From NCBI GenBank assembly GCA_037179335.1, contig JAKZHN010000008.1:1240001-1304000 (forward strand): a DNA stretch of 64,000 nucleotides. The letters run 5' to 3'. Positions 10,183 through 20,959 of the stretch are shown one piece after another. Below the pieces are notes generated by a model, which worked only from the letters and a program-made list of their open reading frames with translations, did not search any database and was not told the origin of the DNA. The translations under genes and the position numbers were made by a program. Numbering within the stretch: the stretch's first letter is position 1; each line of letters starts with the position of its first letter. This DNA is from Cyclaneusma minus (taxonomy: Eukaryota > Ascomycota > Leotiomycetes > Marthamycetales > Marthamycetaceae).

Positions 10183-12601
10183 GCACGCCTGTGGTGGCCA
10201 TGGAATTCAACAATGGAGAAGGGCGGCTTCACGCAGCGTAGAAAGCTGTTGGATGAGGTCTCTGTCGCGTCTGCGCTGATACGTAGGACAAATATAGCTG
10301 GAGGAGCGCCGCACCACTGAGCTTGACCGTCGAGGTGTGCGTTGGTCGGTGGTACAAGACTGGCGCCTCAGTCGGCTGGCGAAGATGCAGTGGCACAGCA
10401 ATCGCAGATCCAAGACAGCGATTCGACAGCTCTCCACGCAACTATTTCTGCGAGCCAGAGGGCAGCGGCTCGGCAATTCGGGGGAACCAGTGGGAGCACA
10501 CGGCCGTTTTCGTGTCGGCGAGCAATCAAGCAGCCAGCCGGGAGTGGTGGAGGGCAGCGAGGAGGGAGGCAGGGTCTTGGGGCGGGCGGCCAGCAGTGTT
10601 GAGGGCGGTGGTGCCTTATGCGTCGTCGGCGGTCACTGGCCCGCAGCTCTGCAGTTAGTAGTCGCAAGTGATGCGCCTTACTCAAGGGCAGGGCTGTATG
10701 GGCAAAAGCTTGCTGTCCATGTCGTGTCACGCTGTAGTTAGATGGCCGATCCATCTCGGCGAAGTAAAAAGGACGCGAATGATTGGGAAGGTTAGTGTGG
10801 AACAGGGGTCAAGAGTGCCGGCCCAGACAGTGACCTGTGTATTATTATCGTGGGCCATCGACTTAATTTTATGTATATACATACATCAATTCTCGTCCAG
10901 CCTCCGCAGAAATCATCCGGGTCATCAGGTCCTCTCTCCAACTGCTCACCGCGTTTTATATGTATGACAGTCGACCTTAGTCTGCAGCCCAAGGCCTTCC
11001 TCGCAGGCAGCACCAATGCACGTCGCAAGGCACGCCATGCCCCGATCGAGCGTTCCAGGAGCCCATGCAAAAAGAAATGCTTCCAGCAAAGCCAGATTCG
11101 CGAGGCAGCACGAGAGTAGTGCGGGGGAGCTGATAAGAAAGAGACTTTTCAACGTCAAACCGACGTCGAGAGCCGATCGGGCAGCAATTCGATTGATGTA
11201 GAAATAAGATTGGCATGGTCGAGATGGCCGGCATCCGCGGAATCCTAATCAAGAAAGATCACTTCCGCGCCGAGGCCATGGAACCGCGATGAGGTATCTA
11301 CATGTAGGAAACGAACCGACTTTACCGCATGAGCGCGAAACTAATGAAACCGAATAGGAAACTGTCCGTAACTTACGGCTAATGTTAATCAGAAGGCGGC
11401 TATGATACGACATATTGCAGCCGTGTCGCTGAGTCCGTGACCTCGTTTGCGCGTGTCGCTGCAAAAGTAAAAGCCCCTGTGCTTGCCAGCTGGTCTGTGC
11501 CGCTACTAGTATCCGATCTAATGAATTAATACAGCTGCAATTAGAATCCTAATCCAACTATTACCCGGACTATAGCGCCGTCAAAAGCCGATATGGCTTT
11601 CCTAAGTAAATGTTTCTAAAATTGCGAACCACCCTGGACGTGCATCTTCCGCGTCTTTAAGGTTGAAACGACGGCTTTATCCCAGAGACTTGCTTTCCTT
11701 CTCTTGCTGCCCAGAGGTTCGCAGTCTCAATTTCAGCAACTTCAGAGCTTTGGAGCTTCAACCTCCTCGGACCTGTGAGTGGCCAGCTGCCCTGTCGTCC
11801 AGCGCCATCAATTTTGAGTGCTGACGCCGTTATCACGAACCCCAACGTCTGTTCTATCCCAGTCTTGCCATCTTGCCCCGCGAGCATGCTGTCGCGCTGC
11901 TCAGTCTCACCAATGGTCCAGGCCACATTAGTGATTACAGTACAAGATACGATCGTTTCAAGGTCTCCGAAAGCCGAAAGCCGGCGTCGCTTTTTACAAG
12001 TAACTTTTACCGAGCTTCGTCCCTGAAAAGAAAAACGGGTTTTTACTTCCCGGGTTTGTCACCGCTGCGGCCCTGGCTTGGAAAGTCTGAAAGATGGGTC
12101 GTGGTTTCATCTTCAGGCTTCTAGAAGGAATAGTGGGGCCTCGTCACAACCGATCGTGACCTGTCAAGTTGTCAACCACGTCCAAAAAGCAGATCTTGAA
12201 TAATAGGGGAAGGTATGCCGTCAAGTATCATCGTATGCGAGATCTCCAGTCTCCACTCTCCACTCTTCCAAACATTGAAACTCCTTACCGCCTCCAACCA
12301 TTGCCTCGGGTTCAAAAAGCATTTTATCTTATTATTTTCATGACTCGGCGGAACAAGTGAAACAACTCTTCAGTCGTTGCACTACTACGGAGTACTAGTT
12401 TGGACTGGCAGATGGCCGCTTGTTCGCCTTACAGTAGTCGTTCTAATTCCAGGGTCTGCGCCTTCCATTAGCATATGTATGCCCTCGTCACGTCTTTGCG
12501 AATGGCAGCTCATCGTGAGGTAAAAGAGCCATGAAATAACGCCACAACGGTCAACTACTCTAGCGAGAAGACTTTGGAAATTGCCACGAGGTCTAGCTCC
12601 A

Positions 12602-12664
12602 AATACTAGCTTGTGTCACACTAGCATAAGCAATAATGGCCCTTATTATTGACAAGCTAGTATT
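12602..12664. repeat. Foldback: 13-bp perfect inverted repeat with nested hairpin
   Basis: AATACTAGCTTGT (12602-12614) is the exact reverse complement of ACAAGCTAGTATT (12652-12664). Inside, CAATAAT (12631-12637) and ATTATTG (12645-12651) form a second perfect arm pair. It may be a remnant of a small inverted-repeat element or a structured site. Function unknown. Confidence 0.75.
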
Positions 12665-14735
12665 CGTGCGGATACATGTACCATTACCAATCTCTGATTT
12701 CTGTTTTCTTCAGCAAGGGTCCAAGATCTTGATTAACATCTGTCGTTTCTCAACTTCTCAGCTCCACTGCCCGTGTGTCCATCAATGCCGTAAGTCCGTG
12801 CTACCCAACTTCAACTGCCGGCGGTAGGACTCAACTTTGCGGTGGACGGGCTAGGCTCCGGTTGCCTTATGGTAGGAGGGGTCAGGAGGATCTACACCGT
12901 ATGTTACGACGTTGCCTTGATGCCGGCGGGCGACGTGTGGCTACGAGGCTTCGATCAGACGCTCTTGATGCCACTTCTGTCCGTGTACAACCGCTTCTCA
13001 TATCGGGTCATTATTGCGTCTCGGCGCTTCATGTGGTTTTAACTCAGAATTCGGAAATTCCTTCGTGTCAGATTTCTTCTCTGTGGCTAGAGCTAGAGCT
13101 TCTTTTGACATCGAGCTGCTCACCTTCTCGAGTCTCGACTCCTTTCCACATCCCATGCCAAAGTCATACATTTGTAATCATATTCTAAAAGAGAATTCTG
13201 CATAATACCTTCATTATTGACATGGCAATGAAGGAATACGTCTCCTGTTAACCACCAATGACAGGCCAAGTTTGGACTTCCTTCACCACCTGTTGAAACG
13301 CATTATTTCCATCAAAAGTTCATATTGAGGTAAATGATATCAAAGGTGGAGCATCGTGCGGGTCTCCAAGCCGAACTCATCATTATCAGATATCAAACGC
13401 AGACGGACCGGGACGACGACACGAGATTCGAGGTTCAACGGCCCTTTCAATTCTTCACCGGTTCCCTTCGGCCCGGGAAACAGCGGAGCTCGACCCCCTC
13501 TCCCAGTCCCTCGGGCCTGGGACCGATCAACATATCAACACACAGCGGGACCGTGGACCACCTCCGGAGATGTTGCCGATTTCGTCTCGGACAACACCGG
13601 ACCGAGCAAGACGATCTCGAACATCCACGTGGAATCTCATGGTTCGCGACGCTGGGATCCCTGGGTTCTGAGAGTCTGAGGGTTTGCAGAACTTCAGTGC
13701 ACGATCACCAGTTCGTTGTTGAATTCGCCAAGACCGGGAGACGAGTTTCATACTTGCGGAAGTGAGCTGTGAGCCTGTGATGCTGGCCCGGAGACTGCGA
13801 CATGCCGAAATGTGATGTGATATTCGGCTTCTCCAGCTCCTTGCTGGGTCTTCCGGCGTTCAATTTCAGACGTCATGCCTTTTCCAGTTTTCCTACTCAC
13901 CGAACGAGAAAATATCGTATCAAACGACGGAATATCAAATCGGCTGAATAGCAAACCAAACTCAAGAGAGTATTCCGCGTGCCGCCAGCCTCTACTCTAC
14001 CTAGCTTTCCGTTATCCAGCAGTCCAGCACTAGATAGCCTCGCCCGTCTCACCCGCATCCACCACACCACCTTCATAAAAAAAACGGTAGCACACTAGCA
14101 CCACTATCTCACAGACACCACGCGTGACACTAAACCGGGCAAAGTCCCATCTCAAGAGTTCTAGCGTTCCACGGCCACATGCGGGAGCTGGTCCGCGTAG
14201 ATAGCGTGGTTCTTAGCTGCTCGGGGGGAGCATCTGGCGAGGGGCCGGTGCGTGCCTGAATGTTGCTATGTGATCTGGGGATGACGATGCCCAACACGTG
14301 GAATGGAACGCGGATTTGCAAGGCTTGCGAATTGCGAAACGCGGGCCGACGACGTTGATCCTGGGGGATTCTGGAACAATAGTTGATTGGCAGATGAAGT
14401 CTTCGTATTGGTTGGTGGCGCTTTGGCTATGAGAGAAGTTGATTTCGCCCGAGGGTGGAATTGCATTAGGACTTCGGCCTCGAGGTCATGTTTCTCCACC
14501 TTCCAGCGCGCGTGATGGCTTCACAGTGGTTTCTAATTTCAGAAAGCTGGATACTGGAATCTAAGACAGTAGTCTAGATTCTTGTTATAACATACGTCCT
14601 ACGTCAAGGCCGTCGTCACTTGTCAAGGGCTGTCAGCGACCCCTTGCTTAAGCTTGTGGAAACTATCGCAGTTGCATTAACTATGTAGGTACTGAGTACT
14701 CCAGTTTCTTGGCAACGGCCGGTTGGACATCCATT

Positions 14736-14765
14736 TTAAGAATTAAGAATTAAGAATTAAGAATT
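14736..14765. repeat. Heptamer tandem repeat (AATTAAG)n
   Basis: About four copies of the 7-base unit AATTAAG, a short AT-rich satellite in the gene-poor region. Confidence 0.85.
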
Positions 14766-15736
14766 GATCCGAGACTAGTACTCAACCGTCGCCGGCGCTT
14801 GAGTATTCGCAGGGCCCTTTTTGCGGATCGTCGCTCGGTCTGTCATCTTCCAGACTGGAGCGATGATCTCGGTGATCTTGGTGATGATCTCGGTATTCTC
14901 GGCGCGCCTTGCAATAGCAATGAAACCTTCGTGGCAGGCGCTAGAAATAGGCGTTGGGCAGCCATAACCTGTCAGCTTGCTTGCTAGTTGAGAGTGCGAA
15001 ATCGTAGGGTTCGACAACGAGCTTGAGAGCCTCGGGGGAAGACCCCTATTTGCAGGGGAATTAGAACACCGTCAATTCGTCATCAATTCGTCGCTGCAAT
15101 TCTTGAGAGGGGCTCTTGGCGGGGTTTTCTCCGCTAGATGCGCGGAGTGCGAAGCTTATCGACCCCGCTGAATCCTTTGACGCCTCGCTCTTGATGACTG
15201 TGGAGGGAGATCATCTTCCTTCGCCCATGAGATTTTCCAACTACCACTCAATTCTGCAGCAGGCCGTCACGATCCGGTGGAAGAATTGCCTTTTCTCTTA
15301 TCAGCCAAGGGTGATGTGCCTCGTTCTGAACAACCGTCGAATGGTTCGCACTGTGTGGGAGAAATCGAGTATGCGACCAGGGTGACGATCTCCTCATTTC
15401 AATCCGCCGTTTCGGTTTCCGCTCGCGCTCACCCTCGCAGTCGCACGTGTACTCGGAATCTCCTAGGACAACACACATGGTCCATGGATCCCAGTGGACC
15501 ACAATGCAGCAAAGCGCTCCAGAACCAGGCTCCCGTCTCTTGCTTGCAGATAGCAAATCTCTGTTGCCGCTGTTGTCTAAGATCGGAGGGGCAAGCAAGT
15601 GAGAAATCGACATGTCATTTCTGTCGGTACTTTTTTGTCCTCTGGCGGGACGGACCTGATCTGCTTCGGGAGGGAGATTTGCAGAAAGACAAGGTCAGGT
15701 GTAGCTCGGTGGCGAAACAGCAGAAAAGCTGACGAG

Positions 15737-16345
15737 CTATGAAGCGGGCACTTCCTCTTTCGACTGTCGTGAGACGGCACGAGACTTCTTTTCACTGTCT
15801 GGGACCTTCGCGGGTTTCCGATACGGTCCCCTTGTTTTGCGAGGTTTGGCATTGCTTTTCTGGGGCGCAGGCTCGTCAGCTTCGTCCAGGTCACCTAGAG
15901 CGTCGCGGGCGAGCTCCTCAACGAGAATACCCATGGCCAGCAGCGCTGTTCCATCCAAGCTTTTGAAAGCGCGCTCGCTGCCGCCGGACCCCGCCTTCAT
16001 GGATTTTGCGTAGAAATGGGAGGCGTATTCATGCAGGTCCTTCAACAGGTCGGAATTAGGCAAGGTATCGGGAGGCAGATTATCGCTTGCGAAGTAGGAT
16101 TCCTCGTCCTCGGGAGCCGCGTTCACTTTGCGCAAGAACAGATCTTTGGGTGTAGCAACGGAGGCTCTGGCACCGGGTCGCGGGGCTTTGTGGAGGGAGC
16201 CATTTGCAGAGACGCGCCCTAGTCGCGAATTAGAGAGAATTTCGAGTTACACTGCTCTTGGAATTGAGTACTTGCCAGCAACCGCGTCGTAGACTGTGGC
16301 AGGTCTTTTGGCCTTGCGCGCCGTTTTGCCACCAGCGTCAGACAT
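15737..16345 (-). CDS. Rrn10-like RNA polymerase I UAF subunit (putative)
   Basis: Small nuclear protein of 183 residues, exons 16276-16345 and 15737-16218. In yeast, Rrn10 is part of the upstream activating factor that loads RNA polymerase I at the rDNA promoter. The N-terminus RPATVYDAVAGRVS, the central DNLPPDTLPNSDLLKDLHEY and the helix SLDGTALLAMGILVEELA match my memory of fungal UAF_Rrn10-family proteins. The C-terminal 50 residues are a basic tail (KPRKTRGPYRKPAK). The intron uses a GC donor (GCAAGT) with an ordinary AG acceptor; the nearby GT would shift the frame, so the GC-AG reading is preferred. It is divergent from the CSA-like gene, with 272 bases between starts. Family assignment is moderate; the gene model is good. 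Confidence 0.65.
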
Positions 16346-16617
16346 TTTGAAGCCAAGGTTTCGCAGTCATGGTGGACGAGATGGTCGGTCACCGTCGCCT
16401 GTCTGACTGATTCTCCGCTGTGTGAATTTCAATTGATGCGAAAATTAGAGAAAAAAATTGATGACACTATCACGTGCTGTCGTGAGAATTTGGCGTTTTA
16501 ATTGTGGGCCCGCGGTTAATCAGGCGCGTTCACGCGTATCCACTCAACGTCATTCCTCGATCTTCACAATCCAACATAGGCTCACCAACCTCCAAGCCTG
16601 CAGGAAATCTCAAATGC

Positions 16618-18046
16618 ATGAATAGACTCTTTTTCGACCGCTCCACTGGAGCCTTGGGCCCCCAGTCCTTCACGAGAATATGCTCAACTTCACTTCTGAC
16701 GCGCCTTCAGCCGGCTTTAAACCTGCAGCTCCAAGACGGCCCTGGAGACCGCATCTGTGCCCATCCCGAGGGCGTCAATACCATTGCTATTGATCCTCTC
16801 GATTCTAGATGGTCTGTCGTACCATGAGGCTCTTGTCCCTGGCTACGCCTGCTGACGCTGTACAGGCTCTTGTCGGGAGGTGCTGGCGCTTCGATAAAGC
16901 TCTGGGACCTTGATAATTTCAATGCGGATGTCGAGGACCAAATACTCAAACCTACGGCTACCTCATTGAAGTGTGTCCATAACACCCATACGTGAATATA
17001 CCACCAACTAATGACATTGGGATGCCAGATCTTCCCATCAGTTCGGCATAACGCACGTCAGCTTCTACCCGTTTGATCCTGCCGCGTTTCTGTCTTCATC
17101 CTACGACCATACTTTGAAAGTCTGCTCAACCGAAACCCTCGAAGTATCAGCCTCATTTGATCTCGACTCCATAGTCTACACCCACGCTCTTTCTCCAATA
17201 GCGTCCCATCTGCTTGTCGCAACTGCAACACAGCATCCCGCTATTCGCCTCGTCGACCTACGCTCCGGCTTCGCTGGCCACTCTCTTGCCGGTCATTCCG
17301 GCGCCATTCTCTCTCTCGCCTGGAGTCCCATTAAAGAACACATTCTCGCCAGCGGCGGTACAGACTGCACGGTCCGCTTGTGGGACATCCGCAAAAGCTC
17401 CGGCAGCCTTGGTCTGCTCGACAAAGAAGATGCCATCGGTATTGGCAACCTCGGAGCCCCTTCACACTCTCGCGCCTCAGCCAAAGCTCATTTGGCTGCC
17501 GTAAATGGCCTGACCTGGACTTCCGACGGAAACTATATAGTTTCAGCGGGCCAGGATCGCCATGTGCGGGTCTGGGATGCTGGGACTGGTGCTAATACGC
17601 TGGCGAGTTTCGGGCCGACGCTAAGGAATGGACAACTGAGCACGCTGTCATTGCTTGTTTCCCCCACGGGACTCATGCCGCCGAAAAAGGAGTTGCTTTA
17701 TTATCCTAACGAGCACGAGATTTTGGTTTTCGAACTGCATGAGGGGAGAGTCGTAAATAGGCTCAGGGTGCCAGGGGAGCATGTGGCGGCTGTCAGGTCG
17801 GTAGCGGGAGAGCGGAACGTGAGGAACAGGATCACTTCTATGGCATGGCGAGGTATGTCCGAAGGTATCTACTCGGGCCATGCGGATGGCAATGTGAGGG
17901 TGTGGAAACCATTGATCGAAGCGGAAGATGAGCCTGACTATGTCAGGGCTGAAGACGCAGTTGAGGAAGAGAAGCGAACGAAGAAAAGGAAGGCGCTGGA
18001 CGATGTGTTCCGGGACTTGACGAGGCAGAAGATCACTTTCGGGTAG
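16618..18046 (+). CDS. WD40 protein, CSA/ERCC8 (Rad28)-like
   Basis: Beta-propeller protein of 438 residues, exons 16618-16811, 16866-16970 and 17029-18046. CSA is the substrate receptor of a Cul4-Ddb1 ubiquitin ligase in transcription-coupled DNA repair. The N-terminal helix (MNRLFFDRSTGALGPQSF) resembles the CSA segment that docks on Ddb1. WD repeats are clear: LLSGGAGASIKLWDL, FLSSSYDHTLKV, ILASGGTDCTVRLWDIR, YIVSAGQDRHVRVWDA and SGHADGNVRVWKP, with DxR residues after some. The start at 16618 is chosen over the overlapping ATG at 16614, which hits a stop at once. The C-terminus is a basic tail. Other WD40 adaptors are possible, but the N-terminus plus length favour CSA. Confidence 0.8.
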
Positions 18047-18744
18047 GCAATTGTGATCGAGGTCCTCCTCCCTTGCCCACAGCTATGTTGTTACTGCTAC
18101 AATGCAATATTATTTTACACGACTTGATGGTCTCCGAGAAAACGAGAACCTCCCAGCAGCGGCTGCGCTAAACACAGCGTTCCAGGGTAGCTAATACAAA
18201 AACACAGTCAAAACACTTGGGTGGGGAGGAGCGGGGGGGCTTTTTTTTAATAAAAAAAAAAGCAAAAAGGAAAACAGAGCAAAAACCGGAGCCGAACCCG
18301 GAGGTTCCTACCAGGAAACACAGCAGAACTGTGTTTTTATGCGTGTAGATCGGTGATTCCCTATAACCACTCGACCACAGGACGACTTTTCTATTAAACC
18401 TATTCATGAATTAGTCTCGGTAACTGCTATATGTGTGGCGTTCCTCTTCCATTTTCTCGCCAAGTGGTAAGGCCTGATGCCCCTGTACTTTGCCCTCTCC
18501 TCCTGCCTACACGCTCTCTGCTCCGACCTTGTAACTGTTCTGTCCTCTTTATCCATTTCTTTATCCATCTCATGTCTCATTCGGATTCCCATCCCTTTCG
18601 CATGCACAATTCCCAAGCACTTGAGTTTTTCTCAGTCAATAGTCACTCGGAATGCTTTTCGTCGTTCACAATTTCAATTTTTGATCAATTGCACACTTGT
18701 CTTTCCAGTATATACATCCCCCGATATCCTCCAAACAAGCCGCC
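18047..18744. other. Intergenic with a Pol III-like element
   Basis: Lies between the 3' ends of the CSA-like and GH7 genes. It contains a G-run followed by a T8/A10 palindrome (about 18239-18263) and a tRNA-like element. The remainder shows no gene. Confidence 0.6.
18280..18386 (-). pseudogene. Degenerate tRNA-like element
   Basis: Read on the minus strand, the segment has a perfect A-box-like block (TGGTCGAGTGG, followed by TTA as in Ser/Leu tRNAs) and a B-box (GGTTCGGCTCC). A hairpin of AACACA/TGTGTT between them has loop GTTCTGC, which would present TCT. T-rich tracts follow downstream, as for Pol III termination. The acceptor arms do not pair, the T-stem has two mismatches and the D-stem is poor, so it is unlikely to be a working tRNA. 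It may be a decayed intron-containing tRNA or a tRNA-derived repeat. Confidence 0.4.
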
Positions 18745-20083
18745 TCAGTGTCGCTTGGGAGCCATGTTCCTGAACGAGTAGCTGGAACTTGAATTCGCAG
18801 CAGCACCGCCGGTAGATCCAATGTCTCCCCACCTGATATTTGAAAAAGTCACATACGCCCCTGGGTCTTCTGTCTGAATAGTTGCTGGGTTGCCAGCCGT
18901 GCTGCTGCAAGGACCATTGCTTCCTTCATCCAGCCAGTCCATGAACTGGCTGTTATCATTCCAGATACTGAAGATCAGGACCATACCTTCGCCCAGCGCT
19001 GTGCCCATGGTAGTCAAACCACCGAGACTGGCAGCTGAACTATCGGATGACTCGCACCAGTCGGCAGTGATGGAGTCGAGACCGGACGAGGTTGACACGG
19101 GGTTTGCGATTGTCACGCCGTTTTGAATGTAGGAGCGGCGAATCTCGGTAAGAGTGCCGCTGGTGGTGTTGTCGCTGGTGAGGAACTGCGTGATGACAGT
19201 GAATGGCTCGAGCGTGTTGACGGTCATGTTGTTGCCGTAAAAGTCAGTGTGGCCTTGAGCATATGGGTTGAAGCCACAGCCACCACTGTCGCAGGTAGTT
19301 TCTAAGCATGGATGGGGCGTCAGTGCAGTTGCATTGGCGTTCGCTTCCCAGACGTCCATCTCGTTGCAACAGTAGCCTGATCCATTGGTGTTGAGAGTGC
19401 CATTCTTGAAGTTCTCTACCGGACACTGGGCGTCGCAGTATCCAGCACCGTAGTTGGCACCGGCAGGGTTATCTGCGCTTCGGCCACCCGTGGCGTCCAT
19501 CTGAGAGAGATAGAGCGCTCCGTTCTCGCCGCAGACAAGTGTCGAGACGTCGACGTCGTATCGAAGCTCCTGACCGAGAAGTTGCAACATCTCGTAGTTG
19601 CCGTCTGAACCCAGGAGATAGACTCTTGGGGACTCACTGGTCGTCGTGCCATTGTCCGTGAGGAACTGCTGGAGCGTGAGAGCGTCGTCAGAGACGGATA
19701 TTCCGTAGCTTGCGTAGTCAACACCCTCGACTGCGCAGTTTTGAGCGCATTCGGCTTCGGTAGGGCAAAGAGTGGTGTTGAGGCCACTGGAAGTCGTGCA
19801 GGAGTCGTAGCCGTCCACGGTATGAATCCAGCGGTAGTTGTAGTCTAGGGATGGGGAGTTAGTGGCCGTGTTGGGAGTTTGGGATATCTTTTTGAGGCGG
19901 GTGGGAAGGGCGTCGGATCTTACCCAAAACAATGGATGTGTTTTGCTGGACACATCCGCCACTAGTAGTGCATTTCCAAGTTGGCAGCTGGGGATGGACC
20001 TCAGCAGTGTTATTTCCAATCTGCTGTCCAGCAACGATGGGGAGCACCGCTGCCAGTGCTACAACGGCAAGTTTTTGGGCCAT
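18745..20083 (-). CDS. GH7 endoglucanase (Cel7B-like), secreted
   Basis: Secreted retaining beta-1,4-glucanase of glycoside hydrolase family 7, 419 residues, exons 19924-20083 and 18745-19844. A signal peptide (MAQKLAVVALAAVLPIVAG) precedes QQIGNNTAEVHP, typical of mature Cel7 enzymes. The catalytic signature EMDVWEAN is complete: nucleophile Glu215, Asp217 and acid/base Glu220. Many Cys pairs and N-glycosylation sites (NTT, NGT, NAT, NMT) fit the fold. The insertions that build the closed tunnel of cellobiohydrolases are short or missing, so an open-cleft endoglucanase is more likely. There is no C-terminal linker or CBM1; the chain ends shortly after SNIRWGDIGSTG. The gene is monocistronic and shows no link to the adjacent catabolic genes beyond proximity. 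Confidence 0.92.
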
Positions 20084-20959
20084 GATGTTGATAAAGCGGC
20101 CGACAAAAAGTCGAAAAAGTGCAATTGGTAGAGTACGGAAGGAAGAATCGTGCCTACTTCAGTCGGTCTCTCAGAAAAAGAAAAGAAACAGAGTTTATAT
20201 ACTGTAAGCTTACGGAAGATGTACCTAGTCACGAAGTGGAGGTGAAAGGTGCAATCTACGTTTCCCCTGATCTTCAAACATCCAAATTTTGGATAAACGG
20301 ACTTCGCATATGACAATATTGTTCTTCCTTCAATCAGCATCACGATTCTCGTGATCCAGGGCATTCTGCTCAATATAAGTGTTGCAAGTTTAGATTTCGT
20401 GTTTCAATGTTTCAACGTCATTCGGTCCGGCGGTCCACCAGGGTAGCGGTGTCGTGGGTAAAGTCGTTTCATTTCTCCGGGTAATGGAAAGGTTTGAGCA
20501 AGCGCCGGATTGCCACCCGGCATACTAGACACCTGTCCGTCACATCGCCTTGCGACTTGACAACAAGTGGTCTCGCCAGGCATTGCGGCTTGTAATAATA
20601 TGGGTGTTGTCAGTTGGCTCGGGCACTAGAAATCGAAACGGTTTCCGCGCTTAGTAGAAACAGGATAGTCACAACTCACAACGACCCCAGGTCGATAATC
20701 AGGATCGCCCGTTGTCACAATTCCACTACACTTGTGGAAGATCTGTCACTCATCCCTACCAGTCACCTACTTGATACTCTCAGTCAAGGTTTTCCTGATT
20801 TTCCATTGAACATGGAAAAGAACTAGACCGAGGACGAAAAGTTTGCACTGAACTGTCCGTTCTCGACCAGGGATCGTGTCATATGAATACTGACTCTCAA
20901 GAGCCAATGACTGGCCTTGCCTACCTCCGTTTCGATACGATATTTTCCTGAGTTCCTCT
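20084..20959. other. Promoter region of the GH7 gene
   Basis: 876 bases between the start of the minus-strand cellulase gene and the stop of the minus-strand monooxygenase gene. It should hold the cellulase promoter and the 3' flank of the monooxygenase. No further gene seen. Confidence 0.6.

Larger units (their letters stand above)
10183..15736. other. 5.5-kb gene-poor region
   Basis: No convincing gene on either strand. The proximal part (10183 to roughly 11500) is likely leader and promoter of the minus-strand regulator; short frames there are low-complexity. Two structures stand out: a foldback at 12602-12664 and a heptamer array near 14736-14765. Frames at 10946-11158 (-), 13334-13765 (+) and 14775-15017 (-) were examined and not accepted. 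No transposase, reverse transcriptase or LTR pair is visible. Confidence 0.5.

Noticed and set aside
10946..11158. Minus-strand 70-residue frame with hydrophobic N-terminus and several Cys, like a small secreted protein
   Set aside because: Overlaps frames on both strands, no promoter or intron support, and the hydrophobic part runs on without a clear cleavage site.
13334..13765. 143-residue plus-strand frame in the gene-poor region
   Set aside because: No family-like segments and similar-length frames exist in other phases; looks like chance.
14775..15017. Minus-strand 80-residue frame with ITKITEII-type repeats
   Set aside because: The repeats come from a simple GATCTCGGTGAT-like sequence repetition, not from a recognisable domain.
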